From contig JAZDOR010000098.1 in assembly GCA_043798435.1 (NCBI GenBank), positions 1 through 5,589 on the forward strand: 5,589 bases of DNA, read 5' to 3'. Under the pieces are notes generated by a model. The model worked only from the letters and a program-made list of their open reading frames with translations. It did no database searches and had not been told where the DNA came from. Position 1 is the stretch's first letter. The number at the start of each line of letters is the position of its first letter. This DNA is from JAGUXG01 sp043798435 (GTDB taxonomy: Bacteria; UBA9089; UBA9088; JAGUXG01). Below, in pieces: positions 1 to 4,840 of this stretch. Position numbers and translations under genes: made by a program.

Positions 1-179
1 AGTTTTGATAGGGGATACTTTTTCAAGGTTTCTCTGGCAATATCCAAGGCGCTTTTACCGGCTCGCCCGATACGAATAAGAATTGCCAAAAGTTCAGCAT
101 CACTTACATTCTCAGCACCTTTTTCAGACAGTTTTTCTCTGGGCCTTTTATGTTTTGGTAAATCTTTGATTTTTACCAT
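1..179 (-). CDS. radC: RadC family protein, N-terminal 59 residues (3' end beyond the left edge)
   Basis: This is the beginning of a RadC (UPF0758/JAB-domain) protein; the rest lies outside the window. The translation starts MVKIKDLPKHKRPREKL and continues with GAENVSDAELLAILIRIG and then GKSALDIARE. These match the characteristic RadC N-terminus, in which RPREKL is followed by a GAE-LSDAELLAILLRTG helix and a GKS-(A/V)L-LA block. The metal-binding JAMM/MPN domain that defines the rest of the family would be encoded further left and cannot be checked. RadC was once linked to DNA repair, but its biochemical role is unsettled. The ATG lies 3 bp after the stop codon of the helicase gene and has no strong Shine-Dalgarno sequence, so translation is probably coupled to the helicase. 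The family call is firm; only completeness is unknown. Confidence 0.93.
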   Translation of the reverse strand, partial: MVKIKDLPKHKRPREKLSEKGAENVSDAELLAILIRIGRAGKSALDIARETLKKYPLSK

Positions 180-182
180 TTA

Positions 183-1781
183 TTATTTTGGTCTTGCCTT
201 TGCTACAGCAACCTTTTTACCTGACAGCATACTCTGATGCATAACCTCTATTACCTTTTCCGCATTTTCCTTCGGGACTTCAACAAATGTAAAATTGTCA
301 AATATACTTATCTCTCCTATGGATCTACCTGCTATGCCTGCCTTTTCAGCGATTGACCTGACCACATCGCCTGCATTTATTCTCTGTTGCCTGCCCACAT
401 TCATAAACAGTCTCACCATACCCTGCTGGGCACCTGTATCCTCTGCAGCTATTTCCTCTCCTTCCCCAAATCCCTCTATATGAAATTTCAAAAGGGCTGC
501 TGTTGCCTCAATTGGTGTAATCTCGGTAGTGAGTTTGCCTGCCAACTCAAGATATGTATCAAACTTTTTATCATTAATAAACTCCTGAATCTTTTCCTTC
601 ATAGTCTCAACCTTTGCCCTAATCACATCAATACGGCTTGGCAGTTTACCCTTTCGTATCTTTATTTTTGCAACAGACTGAATGAACCTTAACTGCCTAT
701 CCTCTCTTGGTGTCACAAATGTTATGGCAACACCGCTCTTGCCTGCCCTTCCTGTCCTGCCTATCCTATGAATATATGAATCAGGATTCTGCGGTATGCT
801 GTAGTTGACAACATGCGATATATTGCTTATATCCAGACCCCTGGCAGCAACATCTGTAGCCACAAGAACATCTATCATGTTGCTCTTGAACCTCTTCATA
901 ACAGACTCCCTCTGGGACTGACTGAAGTCGCCGTGGATTGTCTCTGCATCATATCCCCTGTTTTTAAGGCTTGCCGCAACATCATCTACATCTCTTTTGG
1001 TATGACAGAAGACAAGAAACAGGTCGGAATCCTCTGCATCTATCAGCCTGGCAAGTGCATCTATCTTTTCTGATTCCCTTACCTCATAGAATATCTGGTC
1101 TATCTTTGGTGCGGTAAGTATATTTGTGCTTATCGTAATCTTCTCGGGTGAGACCATATATTGCTTAGATACCCTGATTATCGCCTCAGGCATCGTTGCT
1201 GAAAATAAAAGTGTCTGCCTCTGTTTTGGGGTATGGTTTAATATGGTAGTTATGTCGTCTATAAAACCCATATCCAGCATCTCATCCGCCTCATCCAGAA
1301 TGACTATTTTTACCTCATCAAGTTTAAGGGTGCCTCTGTTTATATGGTCAAGAACCCTGCCAGGTGTTCCAACCACAATATGCACGCCTCTTTTAAGCAT
1401 CTTTATCTGCCGCTCCATTGATGAACCGCCATATATCGGAAAGGCAGAGACCCGGCTTAACTTACCAATCTTATTCATCTCCTCAGCAACCTGTATGGCA
1501 AGTTCTCTGGTAGGTGTTAAGATAATTACCTGGACAGGAAACATCCCCTTGTCAATCTTTTCTACAACAGGTATCCCAAATGCTGCTGTCTTGCCTGTCC
1601 CTGTCTGAGCCTGTCCAATCATATCCCTTCCCTGCATAATAACAGGGATAGCCTTCTCCTGAATAGGCGTAGGCTCCTCAAAACCCATGTTTTCCATTGT
1701 CTGAAGCATCTCCTTGCTCAAACCAAAATCAGCAAATTTATCCATTACTAACCCTTCTACTAACTCCTCATTGTTTTCCAT
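183..1781 (-). CDS. deaD: DEAD-box ATP-dependent RNA helicase, DeaD/CsdA type with C-terminal DbpA-like RNA-binding domain
   Basis: This is a 532-residue ATP-dependent RNA helicase that would unwind RNA duplexes, typically in ribosome assembly, mRNA turnover and cold adaptation. Numbered from the ATG at 1781, the helicase signatures occur in order: Q motif GFEEPTPIQ (33-41), Walker A AQTGTGKT (58-65), PTRELA (90-95), TPGR (139-142), DEAD (163-166), SAT (194-196), the second RecA-like domain with VATDVAARGLD (307-317), and HRIGRTGR (338-345). After a linker rich in charged residues, roughly residues 455-528 (starting MVRLFMNVGRQQRINAGDVV) look like the DbpA RNA-binding domain found in DeaD, CsdA and DbpA. 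All catalytic motifs are intact. The start at 1781 has the best ribosome-binding site and overlaps the upstream ATPase gene by 14 bp. An ATG at 1745, preceded by GAAGGG and giving MDKFADFGLS, is a reasonable alternative. An in-frame ATG at 1814 would lie deep in the upstream gene and is unlikely. Expression is probably coupled to the upstream gene. Confidence 0.95.
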   Translation of the reverse strand: MENNEELVEGLVMDKFADFGLSKEMLQTMENMGFEEPTPIQEKAIPVIMQGRDMIGQAQTGTGKTAAFGIPVVEKIDKGMFPVQVIILTPTRELAIQVAEEMNKIGKLSRVSAFPIYGGSSMERQIKMLKRGVHIVVGTPGRVLDHINRGTLKLDEVKIVILDEADEMLDMGFIDDITTILNHTPKQRQTLLFSATMPEAIIRVSKQYMVSPEKITISTNILTAPKIDQIFYEVRESEKIDALARLIDAEDSDLFLVFCHTKRDVDDVAASLKNRGYDAETIHGDFSQSQRESVMKRFKSNMIDVLVATDVAARGLDISNISHVVNYSIPQNPDSYIHRIGRTGRAGKSGVAITFVTPREDRQLRFIQSVAKIKIRKGKLPSRIDVIRAKVETMKEKIQEFINDKKFDTYLELAGKLTTEITPIEATAALLKFHIEGFGEGEEIAAEDTGAQQGMVRLFMNVGRQQRINAGDVVRSIAEKAGIAGRSIGEISIFDNFTFVEVPKENAEKVIEVMHQSMLSGKKVAVAKARPK

Positions 1782-2544
1782 CTTCCTCCTCCTTAAAGTC
1801 ATCACCCAAAACACAATCTATTCCTTTTAATATACCTTGTAAATCTTGATAAATCGGGGCATCAGTTGGCAATTCAAAGATTGACCTTCCAGCCAACTCA
1901 ATCCTTGAGAGAATAGGGTCTGTTCTGAGGTATCCTGCCACTGGGATTTGAACTGAGGGCATCTTCTCTCCTGTTGTTCGATTGATAATAAGGAAGGTAT
2001 TTTTAACCTCATTCTCCAACCCTTTAATCAGCTCCTGTGTTCTATATGCCGCTGTCAATCCCTTTGGAGTAGTGTCCGAAACAATAAGCATAATATCTAC
2101 TGAGCCATCTGTCTGCCTGCTGATATGTTCCATTCCAGCCTCATTGTCAATCACCACATATCTATACGCAGAGACGAGCTTTTTTAGTGTTTCTCTCAGA
2201 TTGCTATTGGCAGAGCAGTAACAACCCTTTCCCTCTGGACGACCCATAACTAAGAGGTCAAAAGAATCTGCTTCTATCAAGGAGAGATTGACCTGTAACT
2301 CAAAATACTCTGTTAAGCTCATAGATAGAGGCCGTTTCCCTTTTTCTGGCTTAGCCTCCTCCCTGATATTACCCACTGTCTCTCCGATGTTGACACCAAG
2401 CGTAATGTTCAGATTCATACTTGGGTCCGCATCAACTGCCAAAATAGGAGAAAGGTTTCTCTCCTTGAGTGCCCTGACAATAAGTCCAGAGACTGTCGTC
2501 TTCCCCATCCCACCCTTTCCACAAACAGCAATTACCTTAGCCAT
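1768..2544 (-). CDS. cooC: CooC/AcsF-type MinD-superfamily ATPase, CO dehydrogenase nickel-insertion/maturation factor
   Basis: This 258-residue P-loop ATPase belongs to the SIMIBI/MinD group and most resembles CooC (AcsF), the accessory protein that uses ATP to load nickel into the C-cluster of carbon monoxide dehydrogenase. Residues 9-17 read GKGGMGKTT, a deviant Walker A motif with the signature lysine K10 and the P-loop lysine K15. VDADPSMNL (37-45) follows. GRPEGKGCYCSANSNLR (101-117) contains the CXC pair C108/C110; in characterised CooC proteins the equivalent cysteines bind metal at the dimer interface. VIDNEAGMEHISR (131-143) is a hallmark CooC switch II segment. The usual length is about 250-260 residues, so the gene looks full length. 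An in-frame stop (TAA) directly precedes the ATG, which fixes the start, but there is no clear Shine-Dalgarno site. No CO dehydrogenase gene is in the window, so the substrate is inferred from family motifs alone; a maturation role for another metalloenzyme is possible. Confidence 0.85.
   Translation of the reverse strand: MAKVIAVCGKGGMGKTTVSGLIVRALKERNLSPILAVDADPSMNLNITLGVNIGETVGNIREEAKPEKGKRPLSMSLTEYFELQVNLSLIEADSFDLLVMGRPEGKGCYCSANSNLRETLKKLVSAYRYVVIDNEAGMEHISRQTDGSVDIMLIVSDTTPKGLTAAYRTQELIKGLENEVKNTFLIINRTTGEKMPSVQIPVAGYLRTDPILSRIELAGRSIFELPTDAPIYQDLQGILKGIDCVLGDDFKEEEDGKQ
1785..1794 (-). promoter_or_regulatory. Strong Shine-Dalgarno site that selects the helicase start at 1781
   Basis: On the minus strand the bases read AAGGAGGAGG followed by AAG and the ATG at 1781. 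The AGGAGG core sits 6 nt before the start codon, which is a near-ideal spacing. The same bases encode the Lys-Glu-Glu-Glu run near the end of the upstream ATPase, so part of the purine richness could come from coding. That is the reason the ATG at 1745 is kept as an alternative start. Confidence 0.65.
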
Positions 2545-2572
2545 TTACATAAATACTCAAAAAACTATCTTT

Positions 2573-2776
2573 TTATTCTTCATGTTCTTTATGTTTTTTA
2601 TATTGGATCCTGCCATCTAACTTCTCTTGCAGCACCAAAGGAATTACCTTTTTTGTCTCTGATTCTGCCTCGCTGACAGCACCCCTTCCTAACTCTCTTG
2701 CCCTTTCAGCCAGGATATTCACTAGCTTAAATCTGTTCTCTACGCCATCCAAAAGCCTTTCAATATCATACAACAT
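2573..2776 (-). CDS. rpoZ: DNA-directed RNA polymerase omega subunit
   Basis: This 67-residue protein matches the RNA polymerase omega subunit, which binds the beta-prime subunit and helps it fold and assemble. The diagnostic segment is ENRFKLVNILAERAREL (residues 13-29), corresponding to the family's SRF-LV--AA-RARQL helix. It is followed by ESETKKVIPLVLQEKLDG (38-55), matching the conserved E--KPV--AL-EI--GKI region, and a short charged tail, YKKHKEHEE. The length suits the short omega proteins of many non-model phyla. AAGGAGG at 2784-2790 lies 7 nt before the ATG, so the start is well supported. It sits 30 bp after gmk; the gmk-rpoZ pairing is one of the most widely conserved bacterial gene neighbourhoods and supports both calls. 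Confidence 0.93.
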   Translation of the reverse strand: MLYDIERLLDGVENRFKLVNILAERARELGRGAVSEAESETKKVIPLVLQEKLDGRIQYKKHKEHEE

Positions 2777-2806
2777 CTTTCTTCCTCCTTTCTTTTTTAA
2801 TAGCCT

Positions 2807-3370
2807 TCAGTTATTTTTATTAGCTGAACGCTTTTCTTTTTCAATTATCTCTTTTATCAAAAAGATCGTCTTTTCTATCTCCTCATTTACTACCCTATAA
2901 TCGTAATTTTCCGACCTCTTTATCTCCATCTCAGCCCTTTTAAGCCTCTCAATAAGCTCTTCCTCACTCTCTCTTTTCCTCTCAATCAATCTTCTTTTCA
3001 GCTCAGAGATAGAAGGCAAAAGAAGAAAAACCAGAACAGCACTTGGATACAAAACCTTTATCTTTTCCGCACCATCAACATCTATATCCAAAAGGATGTC
3101 TGCTCCTTTGTCTAACAAGGAAGAAAACTCAAAGATAGGTGTTCCGTAATAATCACCAAAGACCTCTGCCCATTCTATAAACCCACCCTTTCTTATTGTC
3201 TCCTCAAACTCTTCTTTGGAGACGAATATATATTTTTCTTCTCCTACCCCAGTCCTCTGCGTCCTTGTCGTATAAGAGCGACAGAGCTTAAAATCAGGAA
3301 ATATTGCAAGAAGACCTTTGGCGATAGTCGTCTTTCCTCCACCAGAGGGAGAAGATATAACTATAATCAT
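2807..3370 (-). CDS. gmk: Guanylate kinase
   Basis: Guanylate kinase phosphorylates GMP to GDP with ATP in the cytoplasm, feeding GTP, dGTP and (p)ppGpp pools. The 187-residue product begins MIIVISSPSGGGKTTIAKG, which contains the P-loop (residues 7-14). The GMP-binding region follows: RSYTTRTQRTG (31-41), EEKYIFVSKEEFE (44-56), GGFIEWAEVFGDYYGTP (62-78) and LLDIDVDGAEKIK. The lid helix and C-terminus, with LIERLKRAEMEIKRSENYDY and VVNE, are typical. Small departures from the common consensus are TTRTQR rather than TTRxPR and DIDVDGA rather than DIDVQGA; neither removes an expected catalytic residue. The ATG at 3370 lacks a good Shine-Dalgarno site (TGGGTATAAA precedes it), and no alternative in-frame start codon is visible in the intergenic region. 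It is the first gene after the inverted repeat and probably heads the gmk-rpoZ-cooC-deaD-radC operon. Confidence 0.96.
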   Translation of the reverse strand: MIIVISSPSGGGKTTIAKGLLAIFPDFKLCRSYTTRTQRTGVGEEKYIFVSKEEFEETIRKGGFIEWAEVFGDYYGTPIFEFSSLLDKGADILLDIDVDGAEKIKVLYPSAVLVFLLLPSISELKRRLIERKRESEEELIERLKRAEMEIKRSENYDYRVVNEEIEKTIFLIKEIIEKEKRSANKNN

Positions 3371-3408
3371 TTTATACCCAAATAAATCAGGTTTCCAAAA
3401 AACTAAAT

Positions 3409-3490
3409 AGAATTCAGGAGTCAGAATTCAGGAGTCAGAATGAAAGAACCTGTATCTATTCTGTATTCTGAATTCTGTATTCTGAATTCT
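3409..3490. repeat. 82-bp imperfect inverted repeat built from 14-bp direct repeats (intergenic, between truA and gmk)
   Basis: The left arm (3409-3441) is 2.4 perfect copies of the 14-mer agaattcaggagtc. The right arm (3458-3490) has the complementary pattern, attct followed by two copies of gtattctgaattct. The 9-mer agaattcag in the left arm (3409-3417, 3423-3431) is exactly complementary to ctgaattct in the right arm (3482-3490, 3468-3476), and agaat (3437-3441) pairs with attct (3458-3462). The 5-bp spacers are gagtc on the left and gtatt on the right; they are identical within an arm but do not pair between arms. The centre (3442-3457) is a 16-nt loop. DNA or RNA could form a stem of three paired blocks separated by 5x5 internal loops. 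On the minus strand six Ts (3397-3402) follow the stem by a few bases, so it might end the rsmD-truA transcript, but the stem is too AT-rich to be a classic terminator. It could also be a dispersed REP/MITE-like element. Confidence 0.85.
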
Positions 3491-3496
3491 GTCATT

Positions 3497-3847
3497 TTAC
3501 GATTTGCAATTTACATTTATTTTAGTATAGTATCTTACCTCAGAGAGCGAAAGCCCCAAAGACGGAATAATAGAGGGCTTTTCTGCTCTCTTTTCCAAAA
3601 TATCCTTGAGATGCAAAACATCTTTCTTGCATCTGCCAACCTCAAGCAGAGAGCCTATTATTCCCCTTATCATATGGGGCAAGAAGCTATCACCAGTAAT
3701 ATCAAAGATAATAAGCCTTTCTTTATGCTTTCCCAACCCCTTTTTAATCTTTATCTCCTTTATCTCTCTATAGGGATTTCTGTAACCCTTGCCAGAAAAA
3801 GGAGAAAAGTCATACCTTCCAATAATAAATTTTGTTGCCTCCTGCAT
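3497..3847 (-). CDS. truA: tRNA pseudouridine synthase A, C-terminal part (downstream of a -1 frameshift)
   Basis: This frame holds the second half of TruA. From the codon at 3847 it reads MQEATKFIIGRYDFSPF, which matches the family's M-EAAK-LIGEHDFSSF. Then come RNPYREIKEIKIKK, LIIFDITGDSFLPHMIRGI (family: DI-A-AFL-HMVRNI) and IGSLLEVGRCK, ending with GLSLSEVRYY (family: APA-GLYL--V-Y). The family continuity starts exactly at the frame junction. No good ribosome-binding site precedes this ATG, so I read it as the tail of the split gene and not as an independent protein. Joined to the upstream part by a one-base backward shift near 3847, the product would be about 255 residues, which is normal for TruA. 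The stop codon lies 6 bp from the inverted repeat. Confidence 0.88.
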   Translation of the reverse strand: MQEATKFIIGRYDFSPFSGKGYRNPYREIKEIKIKKGLGKHKERLIIFDITGDSFLPHMIRGIIGSLLEVGRCKKDVLHLKDILEKRAEKPSIIPSLGLSLSEVRYYTKINVNCKS

Positions 3848-4287
3848 CTTTCTAATATTGAGTGAATGGGGATAAAATAAGAGTATCTTCTAAAGAATAC
3901 AGACCTCACCTCTTGATTCAAGATAGTATATCTATAAACCCTTTCCTTTGCATGCCTTGGATTAAAATCGCCACTTACTTCTTCTGCCAGAAGAACTACA
4001 ATATCCTTAGGAAGAACGGAATTTAAGGCTCTTTGCATCTCATCTGGCGTCATTTTAGAACCTGTCCAGAAGGCGACAACCTGTGCCTCTGCGTGTGCAC
4101 CCCTGTCAATCCGAGACGCACCCTGTATCTGTATCTCGCATTTAGTTATCTTAAATAAAGCCTCTTCTAACCTGCCTTGCACACTTGGCTTATCTTTCTG
4201 TCTCTGAAAGCCATAGTAATCTGTCCCATCATAAGAAAGGGTGAGCTTTATTCTTCTAAGCATAGAAAGAGAGTGTTGTTTCACCAT
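3760..4287 (-). CDS. truA: tRNA pseudouridine synthase A, N-terminal part, frameshifted near 3847
   Basis: TruA isomerises uridines 38-40 in the anticodon stem-loop of many tRNAs. From the ATG at 4263 the frame reads MLRRIKLTLSYDGTDYYGFQRQ, the standard family opening, then KPSVQGRLEEAL. The catalytic motif reads GASRIDRGAHA, where the consensus is GxGRTDxGVHA. The catalytic aspartate (D61 counted from 4287, D53 from 4263) and the preceding arginine are kept, but T is I and V is A. NPRHAKERVYRYTILNQ and RRYSYFIPIHSILER continue the family pattern up to about 3847. The remaining 28 codons (CRRQQNLLLEG onward, to 3760) are out of frame and bear no TruA resemblance; the true continuation is in the neighbouring frame. 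Two starts are possible: 4263, overlapping rsmD by 8 bp and fitting family length, or 4287, preceded by AGAGGAGAT. The gene is either a recent pseudogene, an assembly error or, less likely, a programmed -1 frameshift. Confidence 0.9.
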   Translation of the reverse strand: MVKQHSLSMLRRIKLTLSYDGTDYYGFQRQKDKPSVQGRLEEALFKITKCEIQIQGASRIDRGAHAEAQVVAFWTGSKMTPDEMQRALNSVLPKDIVVLLAEEVSGDFNPRHAKERVYRYTILNQEVRSVFFRRYSYFIPIHSILERCRRQQNLLLEGMTFLLFLARVTEIPIER

Positions 4288-4813
4288 ATCTCCTCTCTTT
4301 TACACGAACGAAAGAGGCTATTTTATCTTCCACAAGTTCCTTCTTATGATGCTCAGCAATAATTATTCCGCCTGAATTTAAGATATCGGCAAGAGCGATA
4401 GCCTCAACCGTCTTATTTACCAAAAAGTCTTTGTATGGTGGACCAAGAAAGATGATGTCAAACTGTTCCTTTAGTTGCCGTATCGCAGAGAATGCATCCC
4501 TATTCAAAACCCGAGCTTTCTCTTCGAAACCAAGCTCTCTTATCGCTATTCTCAATCTTTCTGCAGTAACTCTATTCTTCTCAACAAAAACAGCAAATTT
4601 TGCACCCCTTTTCAGTGCCTCTATACCACATCTACCTGTCCCAGCATACAGGTCAAGGAAGTTTGCATCCACTACCCTATCACCAAGCGATGAAAATAGT
4701 GCCTCTCTTACTTTGGCTAATATTGGTCTTGGTTTTATCACATCTATAGAGAGCTCTTTTTTGAATTCACCCTTAATATCTTCTAACAAATATTCCGCAA
4801 TTTCATCTTGCAA
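4256..4813 (-). CDS. rsmD: RsmD-type 16S rRNA (guanine-N2) methyltransferase, atypical N-terminus and GPPY motif
   Basis: RsmD methylates N2 of guanine 966 of 16S rRNA using S-adenosylmethionine. The recognisable family part starts at KPRPILAKVREALFSSL (residues 27-43; consensus RPTTDRVREALFNIL). It continues with the SAM-binding motif I, FLDLYAGTGRCGIEAL, then VFVEKN, VLNRDAF and motif IV, DIIFLGPPYKDF. In the family motif IV is normally (D/N)PPY or DPPF; here GGT encodes glycine in place of that acidic residue, a possible loss of activity. The usual opening (R-I-I-x-G-x-x-x-G-R-x-L, just before RPTTDRV) is missing and is replaced by MQDEIAEYLLEDIKGEFKK, which does not look like RsmD. The start is uncertain: TTG at 4813 is the most upstream candidate, with GTG at 4741 possible; no ATG is in frame and no strong Shine-Dalgarno is near either. 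The gene overlaps truA. The methyltransferase fold is certain, the exact specificity likely, and activity doubtful. Confidence 0.82.
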   Translation of the reverse strand: MQDEIAEYLLEDIKGEFKKELSIDVIKPRPILAKVREALFSSLGDRVVDANFLDLYAGTGRCGIEALKRGAKFAVFVEKNRVTAERLRIAIRELGFEEKARVLNRDAFSAIRQLKEQFDIIFLGPPYKDFLVNKTVEAIALADILNSGGIIIAEHHKKELVEDKIASFVRVKERRYGETTLSFYA

Positions 4814-4840
4814 AGTTTGTGGAAGCCTTTCTACGTAATT
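4754..4840 (-). other. Antitoxin-like coding remnant fused in frame to the head of rsmD
   Basis: The rsmD reading frame stays open upstream of its TTG, to a stop at 4865-4867, but contains no ATG there. Across 4840-4754 it encodes a segment with ERLPQTLQDEIAEYLLEDI followed by KGEFKKE. From memory, this closely resembles the middle of a family of small proteins (pattern LP-ELQDEIA--LLEDIE-ELKW) encoded next to RelE/ParE-type toxins, especially in cyanobacteria and other uncultivated bacteria. It would therefore be a 5'- and 3'-truncated antitoxin-like gene abutting the methyltransferase. No toxin partner is visible. The reading frame is seen directly; the family link is recollection and needs a search. 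Confidence 0.4.

Noticed and set aside
1126..1608. Long plus-strand ORF opposite the helicase gene
   Set aside because: It lies wholly over conserved DEAD-box motifs on the other strand, and the translation shows no recognisable domain.
2288..2620. Plus-strand ORF covering the cooC 5' half and the rpoZ-cooC gap
   Set aside because: It is a shadow of cooC; the hydrophobic tail comes from the AT-rich junction and no ribosome-binding site was seen.
3371..3398. Sigma70-like pair TTGGAA and TATAAA spaced 16 bp on the minus strand before gmk
   Set aside because: The TATAAA touches the gmk ATG, so transcription would start inside the coding region, and no downstream start fits. Probably chance in AT-rich DNA.
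3845..3853. Programmed -1 ribosomal frameshift in truA
   Set aside because: The site GAAAGATGC does not form an X XXY YYZ slippery heptamer, and I saw no clear stimulatory structure; TruA is not known to be recoded. A base deletion or read error is simpler.
4785..4806. Mini-ORF starting at the ATG at 4806 (minus strand), MKLRNIC
   Set aside because: Only seven codons, out of frame with rsmD, and without a supporting ribosome-binding site.
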